A stretch of DNA of 61,519 nucleotides from JAIPFM01 sp964494325 (GCA_964494325.1 CAZBTJ010000011.1:1-61519); one strand, 5' to 3'; numbered from the stretch's first letter, positions 17,026 to 26,324 are shown. Numbers and translations: made by a program. The notes: generated from the sequence alone by a model not told the origin.

Positions 17026-17207
17026 GGCTTACTGCCTTTCCAAAGATCTGTTTTTTTTGATGCATAAGAATAACATGGTCTGGTCCATTCACAAAGAGAA
17101 AATAGGCGTGCTTCAAGGTTCTAAGTTTACGGGTTACAGTAAAAGGAAGAACCGTTTTGCTTCATTTTTGTTTCAGATGGGCAAAAAGGAGGAGGCAATT
17201 TGGTTGC

Positions 17208-17969
17208 CTACCAGAAGAATGCAGGACTCTCGTTGTAGCGTTTTTCCATTTTTTCCCATGATCGCCAAGACACATGAGAGTCAAGGAATCCAATGTTACC
17301 CCCCAAAGGTGTGTAATCATCTTTTAGATGGCTGGTTCGGTCATAGATCTTCTCGCCGCCAAACATACCGCCCACACTGATCAGCCCAAAATTGTACTCT
17401 TTTCTAGATCCAGCAGCGCCTTCGGGTTGCCCCAATGTGGCATCAATGACCAGTTCCTTTTGACTCGGATTTTTGTCCCGGTTGGTTTTAACCCAAGATT
17501 TTGGTCCTGTTTTTCTTTCTGGATTGGGAATGCCTGGCCGATAAGGCGCCTTTGCGGTTTCAAGCAAATAACAGTAGCCTGAGACTATATAGCTACCGCT
17601 GGTAAATTGTTTACCGTCAAATTCACCATTGAATTCCCAATAGAGGTCTTGATGCTTCTGCTGATTGTCATTGGAGGGGCAATAGAACATATCTGGTGTT
17701 AAACCGGTTCTGAGCATAAAATTAACGGTGTTAATTTTTAAGTCCCAGAGCCAATACCCCCCGTCGTCCGGTAGCGCAAATTTTCCATTGTTGTCATCTG
17801 CATACATATGCAGGGCAAGTACATGCTGGCGTATACGAGTAGCGCAGGATTTTTGCTTGGCCTGTTCCCGGACTTTTCTGAGAGCTGGCATGAGTATACC
17901 CATTAGGACTGCAATAATAGCGATGACAACAAGGAGCTCTATCAATGTAAATGCCTTCTTTTTCATCAT
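17208..17969 (-). CDS. Prepilin-like secreted protein (type II pseudopilin N-terminus)
   Basis: The protein starts MMKKKAFTLIELLVVIAIIAVLMG, a textbook prepilin cleavage and methylation segment with Glu at mature position 5. The globular part has the pattern frequent in planctomycetes: CATRIRQHVLALHMYADDN, YCPSND, and the C-terminal GGNIGFLDSHVSW. Genomes of this group usually encode dozens of such proteins, many not part of a pilus. GGAGG lies 5 bases before the first ATG. No secretion machinery gene is adjacent. The cargo or surface role is unknown. Confidence 0.9.
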   Translation of the reverse strand: MMKKKAFTLIELLVVIAIIAVLMGILMPALRKVREQAKQKSCATRIRQHVLALHMYADDNNGKFALPDDGGYWLWDLKINTVNFMLRTGLTPDMFYCPSNDNQQKHQDLYWEFNGEFDGKQFTSGSYIVSGYCYLLETAKAPYRPGIPNPERKTGPKSWVKTNRDKNPSQKELVIDATLGQPEGAAGSRKEYNFGLISVGGMFGGEKIYDRTSHLKDDYTPLGGNIGFLDSHVSWRSWEKMEKRYNESPAFFW

Positions 17970-17995
17970 TGCTTCCTCCAGATGGCTTGGTAATC

Positions 17996-19033
17996 CTAGA
18001 TCATGACTTTCTTCAGGCCAGTTAAGGTTTGGGTGATGTCCTGTTGTTTTATGCCAAAATGAGTTACTGCACGCAAACGGTTTGGCCCCAGCGCAAGGAT
18101 CTGAATCCCCAGCTTGCCCAGTTCACTGGCGATTTGAGACGCCGTGATGTGGTCATGCGTGACCTCGAAGAACACGATATTGGTCTCCACATGTTCTGGT
18201 CGGATCGAGAGTCCGTTTATCTGAGAAATACCCTCTGCCAGGTTTTGCGCCAGGGTATGATCGTCTGACAGGCGTTCTACCATTTCATCCAGGGCCACAA
18301 TACCGCCGCTTGCGATGATGCCGCATTGACGCATCCCTCCGCCCAGAAGCTTACGCGCCCGCCTGGCCTCGTGAATAAATGTCGCTTTGCCGGCCAACAC
18401 TGATCCTACGGGCGCAGCCAAGCCCTTTGAAAGACAGATACTCACAGAATCCACTTCCATGGCGAGGGTCTCAGCTGAGACACCCAAGGCGACAGCCGCA
18501 TTCAGCAGACGCGCACCGTCCAGGTGAATCTTGAGCCCATGGGCGTCGGCCAATTGTTTTGCCTTGGTCATGTATTCAGGACGCAGCACACGTCCTCCAC
18601 ATTGATTTTGCGTGTTCTCAAGGCAAATGAGCCGCGTTCTGGGGAAGTGAACATTATCCGTTCGAATTGCCGATGCCATGCCTTGCAGATTCAGTGTGCC
18701 GTCCTCATTATTGGGCAGGGCGTTTGGATGCACACTGCCTAGTGCCGCAATGCCGCCCGCTTCATATAAGAAGGTATGGGATCGATTGCCCAGGATGACT
18801 TCGTCGCCTCGGCCGCAATGGGTGAGGACGGCAATAAGATTGGCCATGGTGCCGCTGGGCACGAGCAAACCGACTTCCTTACCCAGCAAAGCAGCAACTT
18901 TCTGCTCCAGTTGGACCGTGGTCGGGTCTTCCCCAAACACATCATCACCCAGTTCAGCTTTGGCCATGGCTTCACGCATGGCTGGCGTAGGCAGTGTGAC
19001 GGTATCGCTTCTGAGATCTACGTTATTTGTCAT
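17996..19033 (-). CDS. ltaE: Low-specificity L-threonine aldolase
   Basis: PLP enzyme splitting L-threonine or allo-threonine into glycine and acetaldehyde. Family motifs: VDLRSDTVTLPTPAMREAM at the start, ELGDDVFGEDPT, VPSGTMANLIAVL, LICLENTQNQCGGRV, HLDGARLLNAAVALG, and the PLP lysine in SICLSKGLAAPVGS. GGGAG precedes the second of two adjacent ATG codons at a workable distance, so I choose 19031-19033; a TTG at 19072 would add 13 unlikely residues. Full length (about 345 residues) matches the family. tRNA-Leu lies 60 bases upstream on the same strand. Confidence 0.95.
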   Translation of the reverse strand: MTNNVDLRSDTVTLPTPAMREAMAKAELGDDVFGEDPTTVQLEQKVAALLGKEVGLLVPSGTMANLIAVLTHCGRGDEVILGNRSHTFLYEAGGIAALGSVHPNALPNNEDGTLNLQGMASAIRTDNVHFPRTRLICLENTQNQCGGRVLRPEYMTKAKQLADAHGLKIHLDGARLLNAAVALGVSAETLAMEVDSVSICLSKGLAAPVGSVLAGKATFIHEARRARKLLGGGMRQCGIIASGGIVALDEMVERLSDDHTLAQNLAEGISQINGLSIRPEHVETNIVFFEVTHDHITASQIASELGKLGIQILALGPNRLRAVTHFGIKQQDITQTLTGLKKVMI

Positions 19034-19095
19034 CATGACTCCCATTGATTTATGGTTCTGCGGGGAAGACAAGGTCTTGGCGAATAATGAGTGAA

Positions 19096-19179
19096 TGCCG
19101 GAGGAGGGACTTGAACCCTCACCCTGTTGCCAGGACGGGATTTTGAATCCCGCGCGTCTGCCAATTCCGCCACTCCGGC
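19096..19179 (-). tRNA. tRNA-Leu (CAA anticodon)
   Basis: Class II tRNA with acceptor GCCGGAG pairing CTCCGGC, D-loop GGCGGAATTGGCAGACGC, anticodon stem CGGGA/TCCCG around loop TTCAAAA (anticodon CAA), a long variable arm, and T-loop GGTTCAAGTCC. CCA is not encoded. Confidence 0.96.
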
Positions 19180-19392
19180 GTAAAAAAGGGATTATGGCTT
19201 ATTCCTCAAGGGTTGTCAATTGTCAAAAGAGGGAAAAACAAAAATGAGGGGGCAGGGTTTAGGGGACGGGGAGCAAGATTTTGGACTACAGCAGAGCGAC
19301 CAACAAGCAACACGCAGCGTTTCAACAACCTAACACCTAACACTGATAACTGGAGCGCAGCGAGAAAAGCAGGCCTCAAGCCTGGTCTCTAT

Positions 19393-20493
19393 CTACATGT
19401 CTATAAACACGATATCTTCAGGGATGGCGACAACGTCACGCTGATCGGGCCCGAAGAGCTTTTTGATTTCTGTGCTGTGTTTGCCAATCAGACGCAGCAA
19501 TTGAGTACTGCTGAGGCTGGTTATGGCTTTGGCATGTTTATTGATCGCAATGACATTTCCAGAGTCAAATATGCCTTCCACAGATACCACTCCGCTGGGG
19601 AGCAAGCTTTTGTGGTTTTCAATGGCACGCAAGGCACCTTGATCAACATGAATGATGCCACAGGCGCTGCTGTGCAAGATCCATCGAGCCCGATTGCTGA
19701 GTCGTCTCCTGGGCAGGAATATCGTGCCTATGGCCTTACCCTCAATAATGCCCTGAATGACATCAGGGATGCGACCGTTTGTGAGAACCATGCGACAGCC
19801 TGCATCGGACGCAATCTGAGCCGCCTTGATCTTTGTTTTCATACCGCCAGTGCCAAACTGGCTCCCCTTACTTCCCGCAGTCTGAATAATGTCGTCTGTA
19901 ATCTCCACCACTGTCTCAATGGGCTTGGCCTCTGGATTAATCCTGGGATCTTGATCATACAATGCATCAATGTCGCTCAGAAGAATCAGAAGATCTGCGT
20001 CGATTTTGCTGGCCACCAGGGCACTGAGCTTGTCATTATCACCAAAGGCTGTGCCGATTTCGTCCGTACTGACACTGTCATTTTCGTTGAGAATTGGCAC
20101 GGTGTCGAGTTTTAGCAGTGTTTCAATGGCGTTACGGAGGTTCAGATAGGTTTGTCTGTGATCCAGCACTTCGGCTGTGACAAGGACCTGGCTGGTGGTG
20201 AGACCGCATCCGGCAAAGGCGGTATTATACTGTGCCATGAGTAGAGGCTGGCCAATGGCGGCGCAGGCCTGTCGCATTTTGATGTCTCTGGGTGGTTCAC
20301 TCAATGCCAGTTGTGTCGCCCCCATGCCAATGGCTCCGGAGCTTACAAGGACAACCTGTTTGCTTGAATTGTGTAGAGCCTTGATCTGCTTGGCTATCGC
20401 CTGGATGTACTCACTGTCCAGGGCGTTGTTTTTGGTCAAGGTGTTGGTACCGATCTTGATGACAATGCGTTTAGCAGTACTGAAATTCCGCAT
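19393..20493 (-). CDS. proB: Glutamate 5-kinase with PUA domain
   Basis: First step of proline synthesis: ATP-dependent phosphorylation of glutamate. The kinase domain has RIVIKIGTNTLT, VVLVSSGAIGMGATQL, VPILNENDSVSTDEI and FGDNDKLSALVASKI, plus the Gly-rich KGSQFGTGGMKTKIKAAQIA. The C-terminal PUA domain (about residues 275-360) is present, with SLLPSGVVSVEGIFDSGNVI. The length of 366 residues is normal. It follows proA by 12 bases on the same strand, forming a proA-proB operon, the reverse of the common proBA order. Beyond its stop lie two copies of the CCTAACA heptamer. Confidence 0.97.
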   Translation of the reverse strand: MRNFSTAKRIVIKIGTNTLTKNNALDSEYIQAIAKQIKALHNSSKQVVLVSSGAIGMGATQLALSEPPRDIKMRQACAAIGQPLLMAQYNTAFAGCGLTTSQVLVTAEVLDHRQTYLNLRNAIETLLKLDTVPILNENDSVSTDEIGTAFGDNDKLSALVASKIDADLLILLSDIDALYDQDPRINPEAKPIETVVEITDDIIQTAGSKGSQFGTGGMKTKIKAAQIASDAGCRMVLTNGRIPDVIQGIIEGKAIGTIFLPRRRLSNRARWILHSSACGIIHVDQGALRAIENHKSLLPSGVVSVEGIFDSGNVIAINKHAKAITSLSSTQLLRLIGKHSTEIKKLFGPDQRDVVAIPEDIVFIDM

Positions 20494-20504
20494 GTGAAGT
20501 CTCT

Positions 20505-21803
20505 CTATAGGGGGCAGTCTTTGTTCATGTCTTTGTGGGTAAAGGGCTTGGCATGGTTACCGCAATAGTCTGTGACAGTCTGACCGTTGCCAATCATTTT
20601 CCATTTATAGATGACCAGACCCTCGAGTCCAACAGGGCCGCGTGCGTGAATTTTGTTGGTGCTAATCCCCACTTCGGCACCCAGGCCGTATCTGAAACCA
20701 TCGCTAAATCGAGTGCTGCAATTCCAGAAGACATTACCAGCGTCCACAAGATCCATGAAAAAGGCCGCCTTTTCCTTATTCTGAGTCACAATGCAGTCTG
20801 TGTGGCCTGAACCGTACTGATTGACAAAGTTTATAGCCTCTTGCAGACCATCCACTATTTTAATGGATAGAATCATGTCCAGATATTCGGTGGACCAGTC
20901 CTGGTCCTGGGCAGGGATGGCTTTGATGAGCTTGCAGGTTTCAGCACAGCCTCGAATTTCCGTGCCCTTTTCTGACAGGGCAGCTTGAACCCTGGGCAAA
21001 AATGTGGCGGCAATGTCCCTATCTACCAGTAGTGTTTCGGCCGCATTACACACGGCCACATACTGGCACTTAGAATCAACCGCGATTCTTACAGCCATAT
21101 CCAGGTTGGCTTCGTTTTCTACAAACACATGGCAGATGCCATCGGCGTGACCCAAAACCGCGATATTAGTATTGTCCATGATGTATTTGACAAATTCGTT
21201 GGATCCTCTTGGGATGATCAGGTCAATGACGTCGTCCAGCCCGAGGATGTCCGCTACATCTTCACGAGTCTCCAGCAACTGAATCCAGCCCGCAGGTATG
21301 CCCACTTCCAGGCTGGCTTGGTTGATGATCTTGGTCAGGATTCTATTGGTGCAGGCTGCTTCGCTACCACCCTTGAGCATTACAGCATTGCCGCTTTTGA
21401 GGCAGAGGGTTGAGATCTGCACGAGGGCATCAGGACGTGATTCAAAAATAACACCAATTACGCCAATAGGGCAGGTGACCCTGTAGAGTTCGAGGTTTTC
21501 ATCAAGTTCGGTGGTGGAGAGCGTCTGGCCAGAGGGATCTTTCAGTTGGATAAGGCTTTCAATACCTTGGCAGACGTCTTCGATTTTTGCGCTGTCAAAC
21601 TTGAGCCGTTTCAGCAGGGGGGCAGCGAGCTCGTTAACTTGAGCCTTATCAAAATCCTGTTGATTTGCCTGGATGATGGCTTCTTTATGTGTGAGTAGGG
21701 CCTCTGCGATCTGTTTGAGTGCCGCGTTTTTCCTTTGTGTCTTCTGGGCAGCCAGCAAAACCGAGGCGCTTTTCGCGGCTTTGGCCATGTCTTGGATCGT
21801 CAT
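20505..21803 (-). CDS. proA: Gamma-glutamyl phosphate reductase
   Basis: Second step of proline synthesis, NADPH-dependent reduction of gamma-glutamyl phosphate to the semialdehyde. Characteristic segments: CPIGVIGVIFESRPDALVQI, LCLKSGNAVMLKGGSEA, LIIPRGSNEFVKYI, CQYVAVCNAAETLLV with the catalytic Cys, and GLGAEVGISTNKIHARGPVG. The length of 432 residues is slightly above the usual 417. It begins 90 bases from the tRNA-Gly gene on the other strand and is transcribed divergently from it. Confidence 0.97.
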   Translation of the reverse strand: MTIQDMAKAAKSASVLLAAQKTQRKNAALKQIAEALLTHKEAIIQANQQDFDKAQVNELAAPLLKRLKFDSAKIEDVCQGIESLIQLKDPSGQTLSTTELDENLELYRVTCPIGVIGVIFESRPDALVQISTLCLKSGNAVMLKGGSEAACTNRILTKIINQASLEVGIPAGWIQLLETREDVADILGLDDVIDLIIPRGSNEFVKYIMDNTNIAVLGHADGICHVFVENEANLDMAVRIAVDSKCQYVAVCNAAETLLVDRDIAATFLPRVQAALSEKGTEIRGCAETCKLIKAIPAQDQDWSTEYLDMILSIKIVDGLQEAINFVNQYGSGHTDCIVTQNKEKAAFFMDLVDAGNVFWNCSTRFSDGFRYGLGAEVGISTNKIHARGPVGLEGLVIYKWKMIGNGQTVTDYCGNHAKPFTHKDMNKDCPL

Positions 21804-21843
21804 CTGAATTTCCTATTGACTAATCGAATACGGTCCTTTAATA

Positions 21844-23508
21844 TCACAAACTTAACATCATCAGGCAATTGGCCATCAAAGTCAAGTGCTGATGCGGGTG
21901 TAGCTTAATGGTAAAGCTCCAGCCTTCCAAGCTGGTCATGCGGGTTCGATTCCCGCCACCCGCTGTTTTGTCTAGGCTTGTCAGAGGTTGGCAAGCCTCT
22001 TTTATTTCATCACTTATGAACTCGCCGGTGTCACTATCAATTATCTGTTCTTGACAGGCGTTGTCAGGTAAAGACTGGTTTTGGGCATGATTTTGGGCAT
22101 GCCTGGGCATAATATTGGGCATACCAATCAGATCACCATGTTGAGGGATATCATCCGTGCCAGTGGCCAGTGCAATGGCTGGCTCTGCCAGGGCCACGTA
22201 GTCAGGCAATAATTCTATGGCCCCTGATTTCTCTTTGAGATTGGTGTGGAGGTATCGGTCAGTGACAGAATCCTCAGAATGACGCATGAGGGTTTTAATC
22301 ATCTGGCTGGACACACCGGCGTGCTGTAATTCAGTGGCGAATTGATGCCTGAAGCAGTGTACGTCAAATGTTCTTCCCTTCTCATCTGTTTTGTCGATCT
22401 TAGCAGCGGCTAAGTCATGATCCAAGGATGTCACATATTTTCGGGGGATGTGAAACAGTTTGGCCCCTGGTAGTTTTGAGGCAACCCATTCTGAAAGCAG
22501 GGGCGCGAGGTCCCGTCTAATGGGCATCTCGCTTTCTTCGGCATTTTTTGTGGTTGATCGTTTCAGGTCGATATAGGGGATCACACAATTCAAGTGCAAA
22601 TCCGAGACTGTAAGCCGCTCGATTTCAATCCTTCTAAGGCCTGTGTAGAGCATAGTCAGGTCAATCAAATATCTCTCATACCCCAACCGGGTAAGGCGTT
22701 TTCGCACTTCTGGCTTAACTTTAGCAGTAAGCTGGCCCGTTCGTGGTCCTTTACGAACTGTCAGAGCCTCAATGAGTGGGCGCGTACGAGCCACAGAAAG
22801 AAGCAGGCCCACGTCTTTGGTGGCCAATGTTCTTCGATTTCGCCTGGTCTCGCTCTCGTCAGCCGTGCCAAGCCCCTCCAAGGGGTTGTTTATCATCCGG
22901 TCTTCACGAACAGCCCACCGACAGAAAGCGACAATTGCCACGCGGTAGGTATTGATCGTCCGGCCAGACATCTCCCCCTTGTCCTCTTGCTGATTCATCC
23001 ATCGTTTCACGGCGTTCTTGTCGATATCGATCAATCGTGTGAACTTGCATTCCTTGATGATTCGTTTCAAACAGCGCTCGGTGTTGTCCACGTGGGCAGG
23101 GCTCGTGCGTCTGCCCCTGGTGGTCTTGTACTTCAGGGCTTCAATATAATCCACCCTGTGATCCTTGATAGGCTTCTGAGCGTGCTGCTTGGCATCAATT
23201 TCTTCTGGCCTTATCAGCTTGGAGTCTACCTGCTGATCCTCAAGAACCCAATCCTTGAGCTTTTCGTTTGCACATTGCTTGTCCAGGCATCCAGTAGAGC
23301 GCCTCTTGATGATTCCATTGTAGTCTCTATATTTACACCAGTAGGGCCCGGTCTCCAGGATGATCTGTGTTCCATCCTCTGACAGGGGGGCCTCTTGACG
23401 ATTGCCACGTCCATCGACCCAGCGGGCCACCTTGCTGTTTCTGCGTCGAACGATTTCAGCGTTTTCGGGGATGGATTTGTGTTTTCGTTGTTTGTAGAGT
23501 GTTGCCAT
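21844..23508 (-). CDS. Tyrosine recombinase (integrase) of the tRNA-Gly element
   Basis: Site-specific recombinase for integration and excision. The SAM-like core-binding region is at about residues 110-205. The catalytic domain has the first Arg in LYTGLRRIEIERL, the HxxR box in VHCFRHQFATEL (about 386), the next His in LMRHSEDSVTDRYLH, whose Tyr (about 418) is the nucleophile. The frame runs on through the attachment site: residues about 514-529 (AGGGNRTRMTSLEG) are the antisense of the tRNA-Gly 3' half, and the last 25 residues (WSFTIKLHPHQ...) are the antisense of its 5' half and the chromosome beyond. In the excised circle the same frame would join the 95 codons at 30897-31182 instead. 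Start ATG 23506-23508, site AAGAGG; 3 bases after the HTH gene. Confidence 0.95.
   Translation of the reverse strand: MATLYKQRKHKSIPENAEIVRRRNSKVARWVDGRGNRQEAPLSEDGTQIILETGPYWCKYRDYNGIIKRRSTGCLDKQCANEKLKDWVLEDQQVDSKLIRPEEIDAKQHAQKPIKDHRVDYIEALKYKTTRGRRTSPAHVDNTERCLKRIIKECKFTRLIDIDKNAVKRWMNQQEDKGEMSGRTINTYRVAIVAFCRWAVREDRMINNPLEGLGTADESETRRNRRTLATKDVGLLLSVARTRPLIEALTVRKGPRTGQLTAKVKPEVRKRLTRLGYERYLIDLTMLYTGLRRIEIERLTVSDLHLNCVIPYIDLKRSTTKNAEESEMPIRRDLAPLLSEWVASKLPGAKLFHIPRKYVTSLDHDLAAAKIDKTDEKGRTFDVHCFRHQFATELQHAGVSSQMIKTLMRHSEDSVTDRYLHTNLKEKSGAIELLPDYVALAEPAIALATGTDDIPQHGDLIGMPNIMPRHAQNHAQNQSLPDNACQEQIIDSDTGEFISDEIKEACQPLTSLDKTAGGGNRTRMTSLEGWSFTIKLHPHQHLTLMANCLMMLSL
21894..21964 (+). tRNA. tRNA-Gly (TCC anticodon), integration target
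   Basis: Acceptor GCGGGTG pairs CACCCGC, anticodon stem CCAGC/GCTGG surrounds CTTCCAA (anticodon TCC), and the T arm contains GGTTCGATTCC. CCA is not encoded. The 3' part from 21920 onward is the left copy of the element's 51-bp direct repeat, so the functional tRNA now carries the element's version of its 3' half. Confidence 0.97.
21920..21970. repeat. attL: left direct repeat inside tRNA-Gly
   Basis: 51 bases identical to 31183-31233. Similarity goes on for another 45 bases (to 22015) with four mismatches, covering the tRNA terminator hairpin. The repeat is also coding on the minus strand for the integrase. Confidence 0.95.
21974..22007 (+). terminator. Terminator of tRNA-Gly (element-borne copy)
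   Basis: AGGCTTGTC pairs with GGCAAGCCT (one G-T pair) and is followed by CTTTTATTT. The ancestral chromosomal copy is at 31237-31270. Confidence 0.75.
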
Positions 23509-23511
23509 TAT

Positions 23512-23706
23512 TTACCTCTTGGCTTTCTTTGATTCAACGACTGTGAGACCAAAATACTCAAAGAGCTTGTCGATCGTCTCAGCCTTGCACGATCCGCCAT
23601 GAAGGAAGCGGCACAGTGCAGCCTTATCAACACCACTATCCGCAGCAATCCGATATTGAGTCTTGCCGCAAGTCTTTATCATTTCTCGAAGCATTTCAGT
23701 AACCAT
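23512..23706 (-). CDS. Small helix-turn-helix (Cro/CI-type) protein
   Basis: About 64 residues from the ATG at 23704-23706; the frame extends to a TTG at 23742 but that start lacks support. The HTH is clear: KTQYRIAADSGVDKAALCRFL, HGGSCKAETIDKLFEYFGL. It stops 3 bases before the integrase start and is probably coexpressed, as a regulator of excision or of the element's promoters. Confidence 0.8.
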   Translation of the reverse strand: MVTEMLREMIKTCGKTQYRIAADSGVDKAALCRFLHGGSCKAETIDKLFEYFGLTVVESKKAKR

Positions 23707-23831
23707 ATTCTTAACAATACTACCGTAGTTGTCGGGCGTCAATGGTTAAATGATCGGTTCTTTCAAAAAGGTCATTTGTTGCCCGTTGCTCTGCCTATCC
23801 CTGGTCAATTGCTTGACAGAACTGACACTGA

Positions 23832-23869
23832 CAAAACCCCGATTCTTGCCACCTTCGCGGGGGGTTTTG
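23832..23869 (-). terminator. Hairpin after the DUF3987 gene
   Basis: CAAAACCCCG (23832-23841) pairs with the CGGGG...TTTTG block (23858-23869). It begins immediately beyond the TGA at 23870-23872 of the DUF3987 gene. The T-rich tail is short, so termination may be partial, allowing some read-through into the HTH and integrase genes. Confidence 0.5.
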
Positions 23870-25768
23870 TCAATTGTCAGTATTGTCAGAGTGTTCAACG
23901 CTCAATTGGAATACGTCTGACGGTCTCCCTCCCTGGGGGCCCGGACTCTGGTTTTTCCATTGGCCCAAGCCCGATTTCACCAGGTTATCTAGTTCAGTCC
24001 GTGCCACATCTGCAGTGGGATGTGATCTCATCCGCTGCCAGTCTCTGACACTGACAGAACCGACAGAACCTTCCTTTCGCTGAATCAGTTCAACAAGTCG
24101 GCGATTATCACGCTCCTCACCCGTCTCGCTCAGGAAGGCATACACGCGGCGAGCTTCATTGCCGAACCATCGAGACAGGGCAACACCTGCAAGGACACTG
24201 TCCGCGCCAATGGGATCTCTAGTGTCTATGTGGAAATCCCCTGAAGCCTGGGACACCAAATGTATGACCAACGCGAATCGAGCCGCATAGCCCTCCAGTT
24301 TTGACCACACTGCCGACAGGTCGCCACTCAGTTCAGCCTGTTCCTGAGCATGGGCATTATAGAACTCGATCCATGCGGTTTTCCCATCCTCAGACAAAGG
24401 GTAAAAAGTGGCCTGGGGCTCACCGCTATCGTCCACATCAGGGGTCAATGAAAAGAGCCTGTCAAAAACCATGGCCACAGATTGCTCGATCTCGGGTGAA
24501 ATATCTGCCTCAGTCCACCGTTTTGGGCGGCGAGGTGGACACGCGAATAGAAGACGTGCAGCCAACCCATTTTCGCGATACGCCGTACCAAGCGCACGAG
24601 CAAGCGTTGCCGGCTGGATGCCGCCAGTCACGCTTACCGCGGCCTGTGGAATGTAAAGTGTTCGGCTGTTGCCGCTCTTCCGGTCCACCACAATTGACCG
24701 TCCACCGTGCATCTCAAGCCATTTAGCCACATCGCCACCTTTGCCCTGGTTATAGCGATCAAATCCTCCCAGCCATCCGCTCAGTTCATCGCGTATGAGT
24801 AACAGTCCGCGTGGATTTTGTTTGAGAAGGACTCCTAAAGCCTCCATGGTCGTATCATCACACCAGTAGCGTTCGGGCGTTGGTTCCTCCGGTCTTTGAG
24901 GTGGATCATTGTTGTCATTTTTCCTTTTCCATTGGTCCCGGGTTTTCTCCCATCGCATCGACTCATTCTCATAGCGTTCTCTTTCTGACTCATAGAGTCG
25001 CATGGCCTCATGTTGACGTTTTCGAATAGGTCGCAGTGCGATTTCCAGAGGTGGACTCTTGAGGGTCCCTGAATCGCCCACAATAGCCGTCCACACAATC
25101 GCAGGCTCAGACCACCCTCTTTTTAGTTGTATGCGGCAAGTGTTGCCGATGGCAGACGCCAGACCCGCCAATATGGGAAGTGCAACAAAGGACTCGTCAC
25201 AGCCCGTGGCCCGGGCTACCTGCTTGACGAAAGACCGTATGGGCTCAGGAAGGATGTCAGTCGGGAATGGGCGCCAGGGTATAATCGTGGGAGGCATGTG
25301 CGTCTTCGCAGATACGTGCGATGATTTGCCATCATTAGATTTGGATTTGTGGCTCGGATTAATCCTCTGCATCAACTCAGCCCGTGTTAGGCCGGCATCT
25401 TTTGCAGCCCAGTCTATCAGACTTGCGATTGTAACCTTGCGTCCATCACGCTTGCCAAAGGACTTCCACCTTTTTGCACATTCACCAGGCTTGTATTTGT
25501 CACTCTGTTGTGACCAATGGTCCCAAACATCACAGGGCACACCAGCGCTATGCAGTGCCATGCCAGTATCAAGCCATGCCCCGCCCTGGTAATCATCCGC
25601 TCGCCATGGCGCAAGATAATCAAGGCACTTGACTGCGATTTCCGCATCTGACAACGCCCGGCCTGTATGCTTCTTAGGCTGATCCTGTGCTTTTTCTGAG
25701 GGAGCTTGGGTATCATTGTCCGCATCCTTAGATTTTAGCTTCTCTTCAAATTTGTCAATCTCAATCAT
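23870..25768 (-). CDS. PriCT-2 plus DUF3987 replication-type protein
   Basis: A 632-residue protein typical of integrative elements and planctomycete prophages. Residues about 40-130 form a PriCT_2-like domain (CLDYLAPWRADDYQGGAWLD, WDHWSQQSDKYKPGEC). From about 165 on is the DUF3987 region: FPTDILPEPIRSFVKQVA, LPILAGLASAIGNTCRIQ, VGDSGTLKSPPLEIALRPI with a degenerate Walker A loop, DDTTMEALGVLLKQNPRGLL, RDELSGWLGGFDRYNQGKGG and SVTGGIQPATLARAL. It likely acts as a helicase or helicase-like partner of the primase encoded just upstream, with which it overlaps by 8 bases. The C-terminal winged-helix-like end contains VRDWQRMRSHPTADVARTEL. Confidence 0.85.
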   Translation of the reverse strand: MIEIDKFEEKLKSKDADNDTQAPSEKAQDQPKKHTGRALSDAEIAVKCLDYLAPWRADDYQGGAWLDTGMALHSAGVPCDVWDHWSQQSDKYKPGECAKRWKSFGKRDGRKVTIASLIDWAAKDAGLTRAELMQRINPSHKSKSNDGKSSHVSAKTHMPPTIIPWRPFPTDILPEPIRSFVKQVARATGCDESFVALPILAGLASAIGNTCRIQLKRGWSEPAIVWTAIVGDSGTLKSPPLEIALRPIRKRQHEAMRLYESERERYENESMRWEKTRDQWKRKNDNNDPPQRPEEPTPERYWCDDTTMEALGVLLKQNPRGLLLIRDELSGWLGGFDRYNQGKGGDVAKWLEMHGGRSIVVDRKSGNSRTLYIPQAAVSVTGGIQPATLARALGTAYRENGLAARLLFACPPRRPKRWTEADISPEIEQSVAMVFDRLFSLTPDVDDSGEPQATFYPLSEDGKTAWIEFYNAHAQEQAELSGDLSAVWSKLEGYAARFALVIHLVSQASGDFHIDTRDPIGADSVLAGVALSRWFGNEARRVYAFLSETGEERDNRRLVELIQRKEGSVGSVSVRDWQRMRSHPTADVARTELDNLVKSGLGQWKNQSPGPQGGRPSDVFQLSVEHSDNTDN

Positions 25769-26324
25769 TGGTCTTATGCTCCAGTATGATAAAGCAGTCC
25801 TTGGGACTGCCTGCGTCTTTCATGTTTTTGAATCCTGGTACTCTCATGATTCGCTCGGGATTCTTGATTGTTGTGTCACTATCCAGGGTAGTAATCAACC
25901 TCTCTTGAACGTCTCGCCAGTGGTCAAGGTCTGTTAATGGCTCGGACAATCGCCAGTAGCAATGCAGACCATTTCCAGAGGATACCACCACATCAGGCAT
26001 ATCAAGCCCGGCCCGGTGGATCCGATCCGAGATGAACTCCCAGCGTCCGCAACCGTCGCCTGGCTCGATATGGTCGAAGTCAGCGAACAGCCAGCGGGCC
26101 AGTTTGACATTGGCGTCACTGGACTTGCCAAATTCTGTGCGCGGATTGGGGCCACAGTAGACATTCCAACCCTGTTGATTCCGCTCATGGAGTCTCGATT
26201 CAAGAGGGGGGCAATCCCGAGCATATGCCCAGTGCTTCTTTACCTGCCTCTCTCGAATCAAGCGGAACTCCACGATGTCCATAGACATGAACACGGCCTC
26301 AAGAAATGAACGATAATCCCTCAT
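25761..26324 (-). CDS. RepB-like DNA primase
   Basis: A 187-residue primase-fold protein. The core has LARWLFADFDHIEPGDG, with the two catalytic acids in FADFD, then DMPDVVVSSGNGLHCYWRLS, with the conserved His-x-Tyr/Trp segment, and PERIMRVPGFKNMKD near the end. It is predicted to prime replication of the element's circular form together with the DUF3987 protein. The start at 26324 has no strong ribosome site; the small frame upstream stops within the start region, so translational coupling is possible. Confidence 0.8.
   Translation of the reverse strand: MRDYRSFLEAVFMSMDIVEFRLIRERQVKKHWAYARDCPPLESRLHERNQQGWNVYCGPNPRTEFGKSSDANVKLARWLFADFDHIEPGDGCGRWEFISDRIHRAGLDMPDVVVSSGNGLHCYWRLSEPLTDLDHWRDVQERLITTLDSDTTIKNPERIMRVPGFKNMKDAGSPKDCFIILEHKTND

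Noticed and set aside
19213..20115. 300-codon open frame on the plus strand
   Set aside because: It is the antisense of proB, which is complete and clearly conserved; the frame has no ribosome site or recognisable family.
22594..23382. 262-codon plus-strand frame
   Set aside because: Antisense of the integrase catalytic and core-binding region; the integrase motifs are unambiguous.
21844..23508. Integrase gene ending by chance over a tRNA gene
   Set aside because: The in-frame continuation at the right attachment copy and its integrase-like end make a functional overlap more likely than chance.
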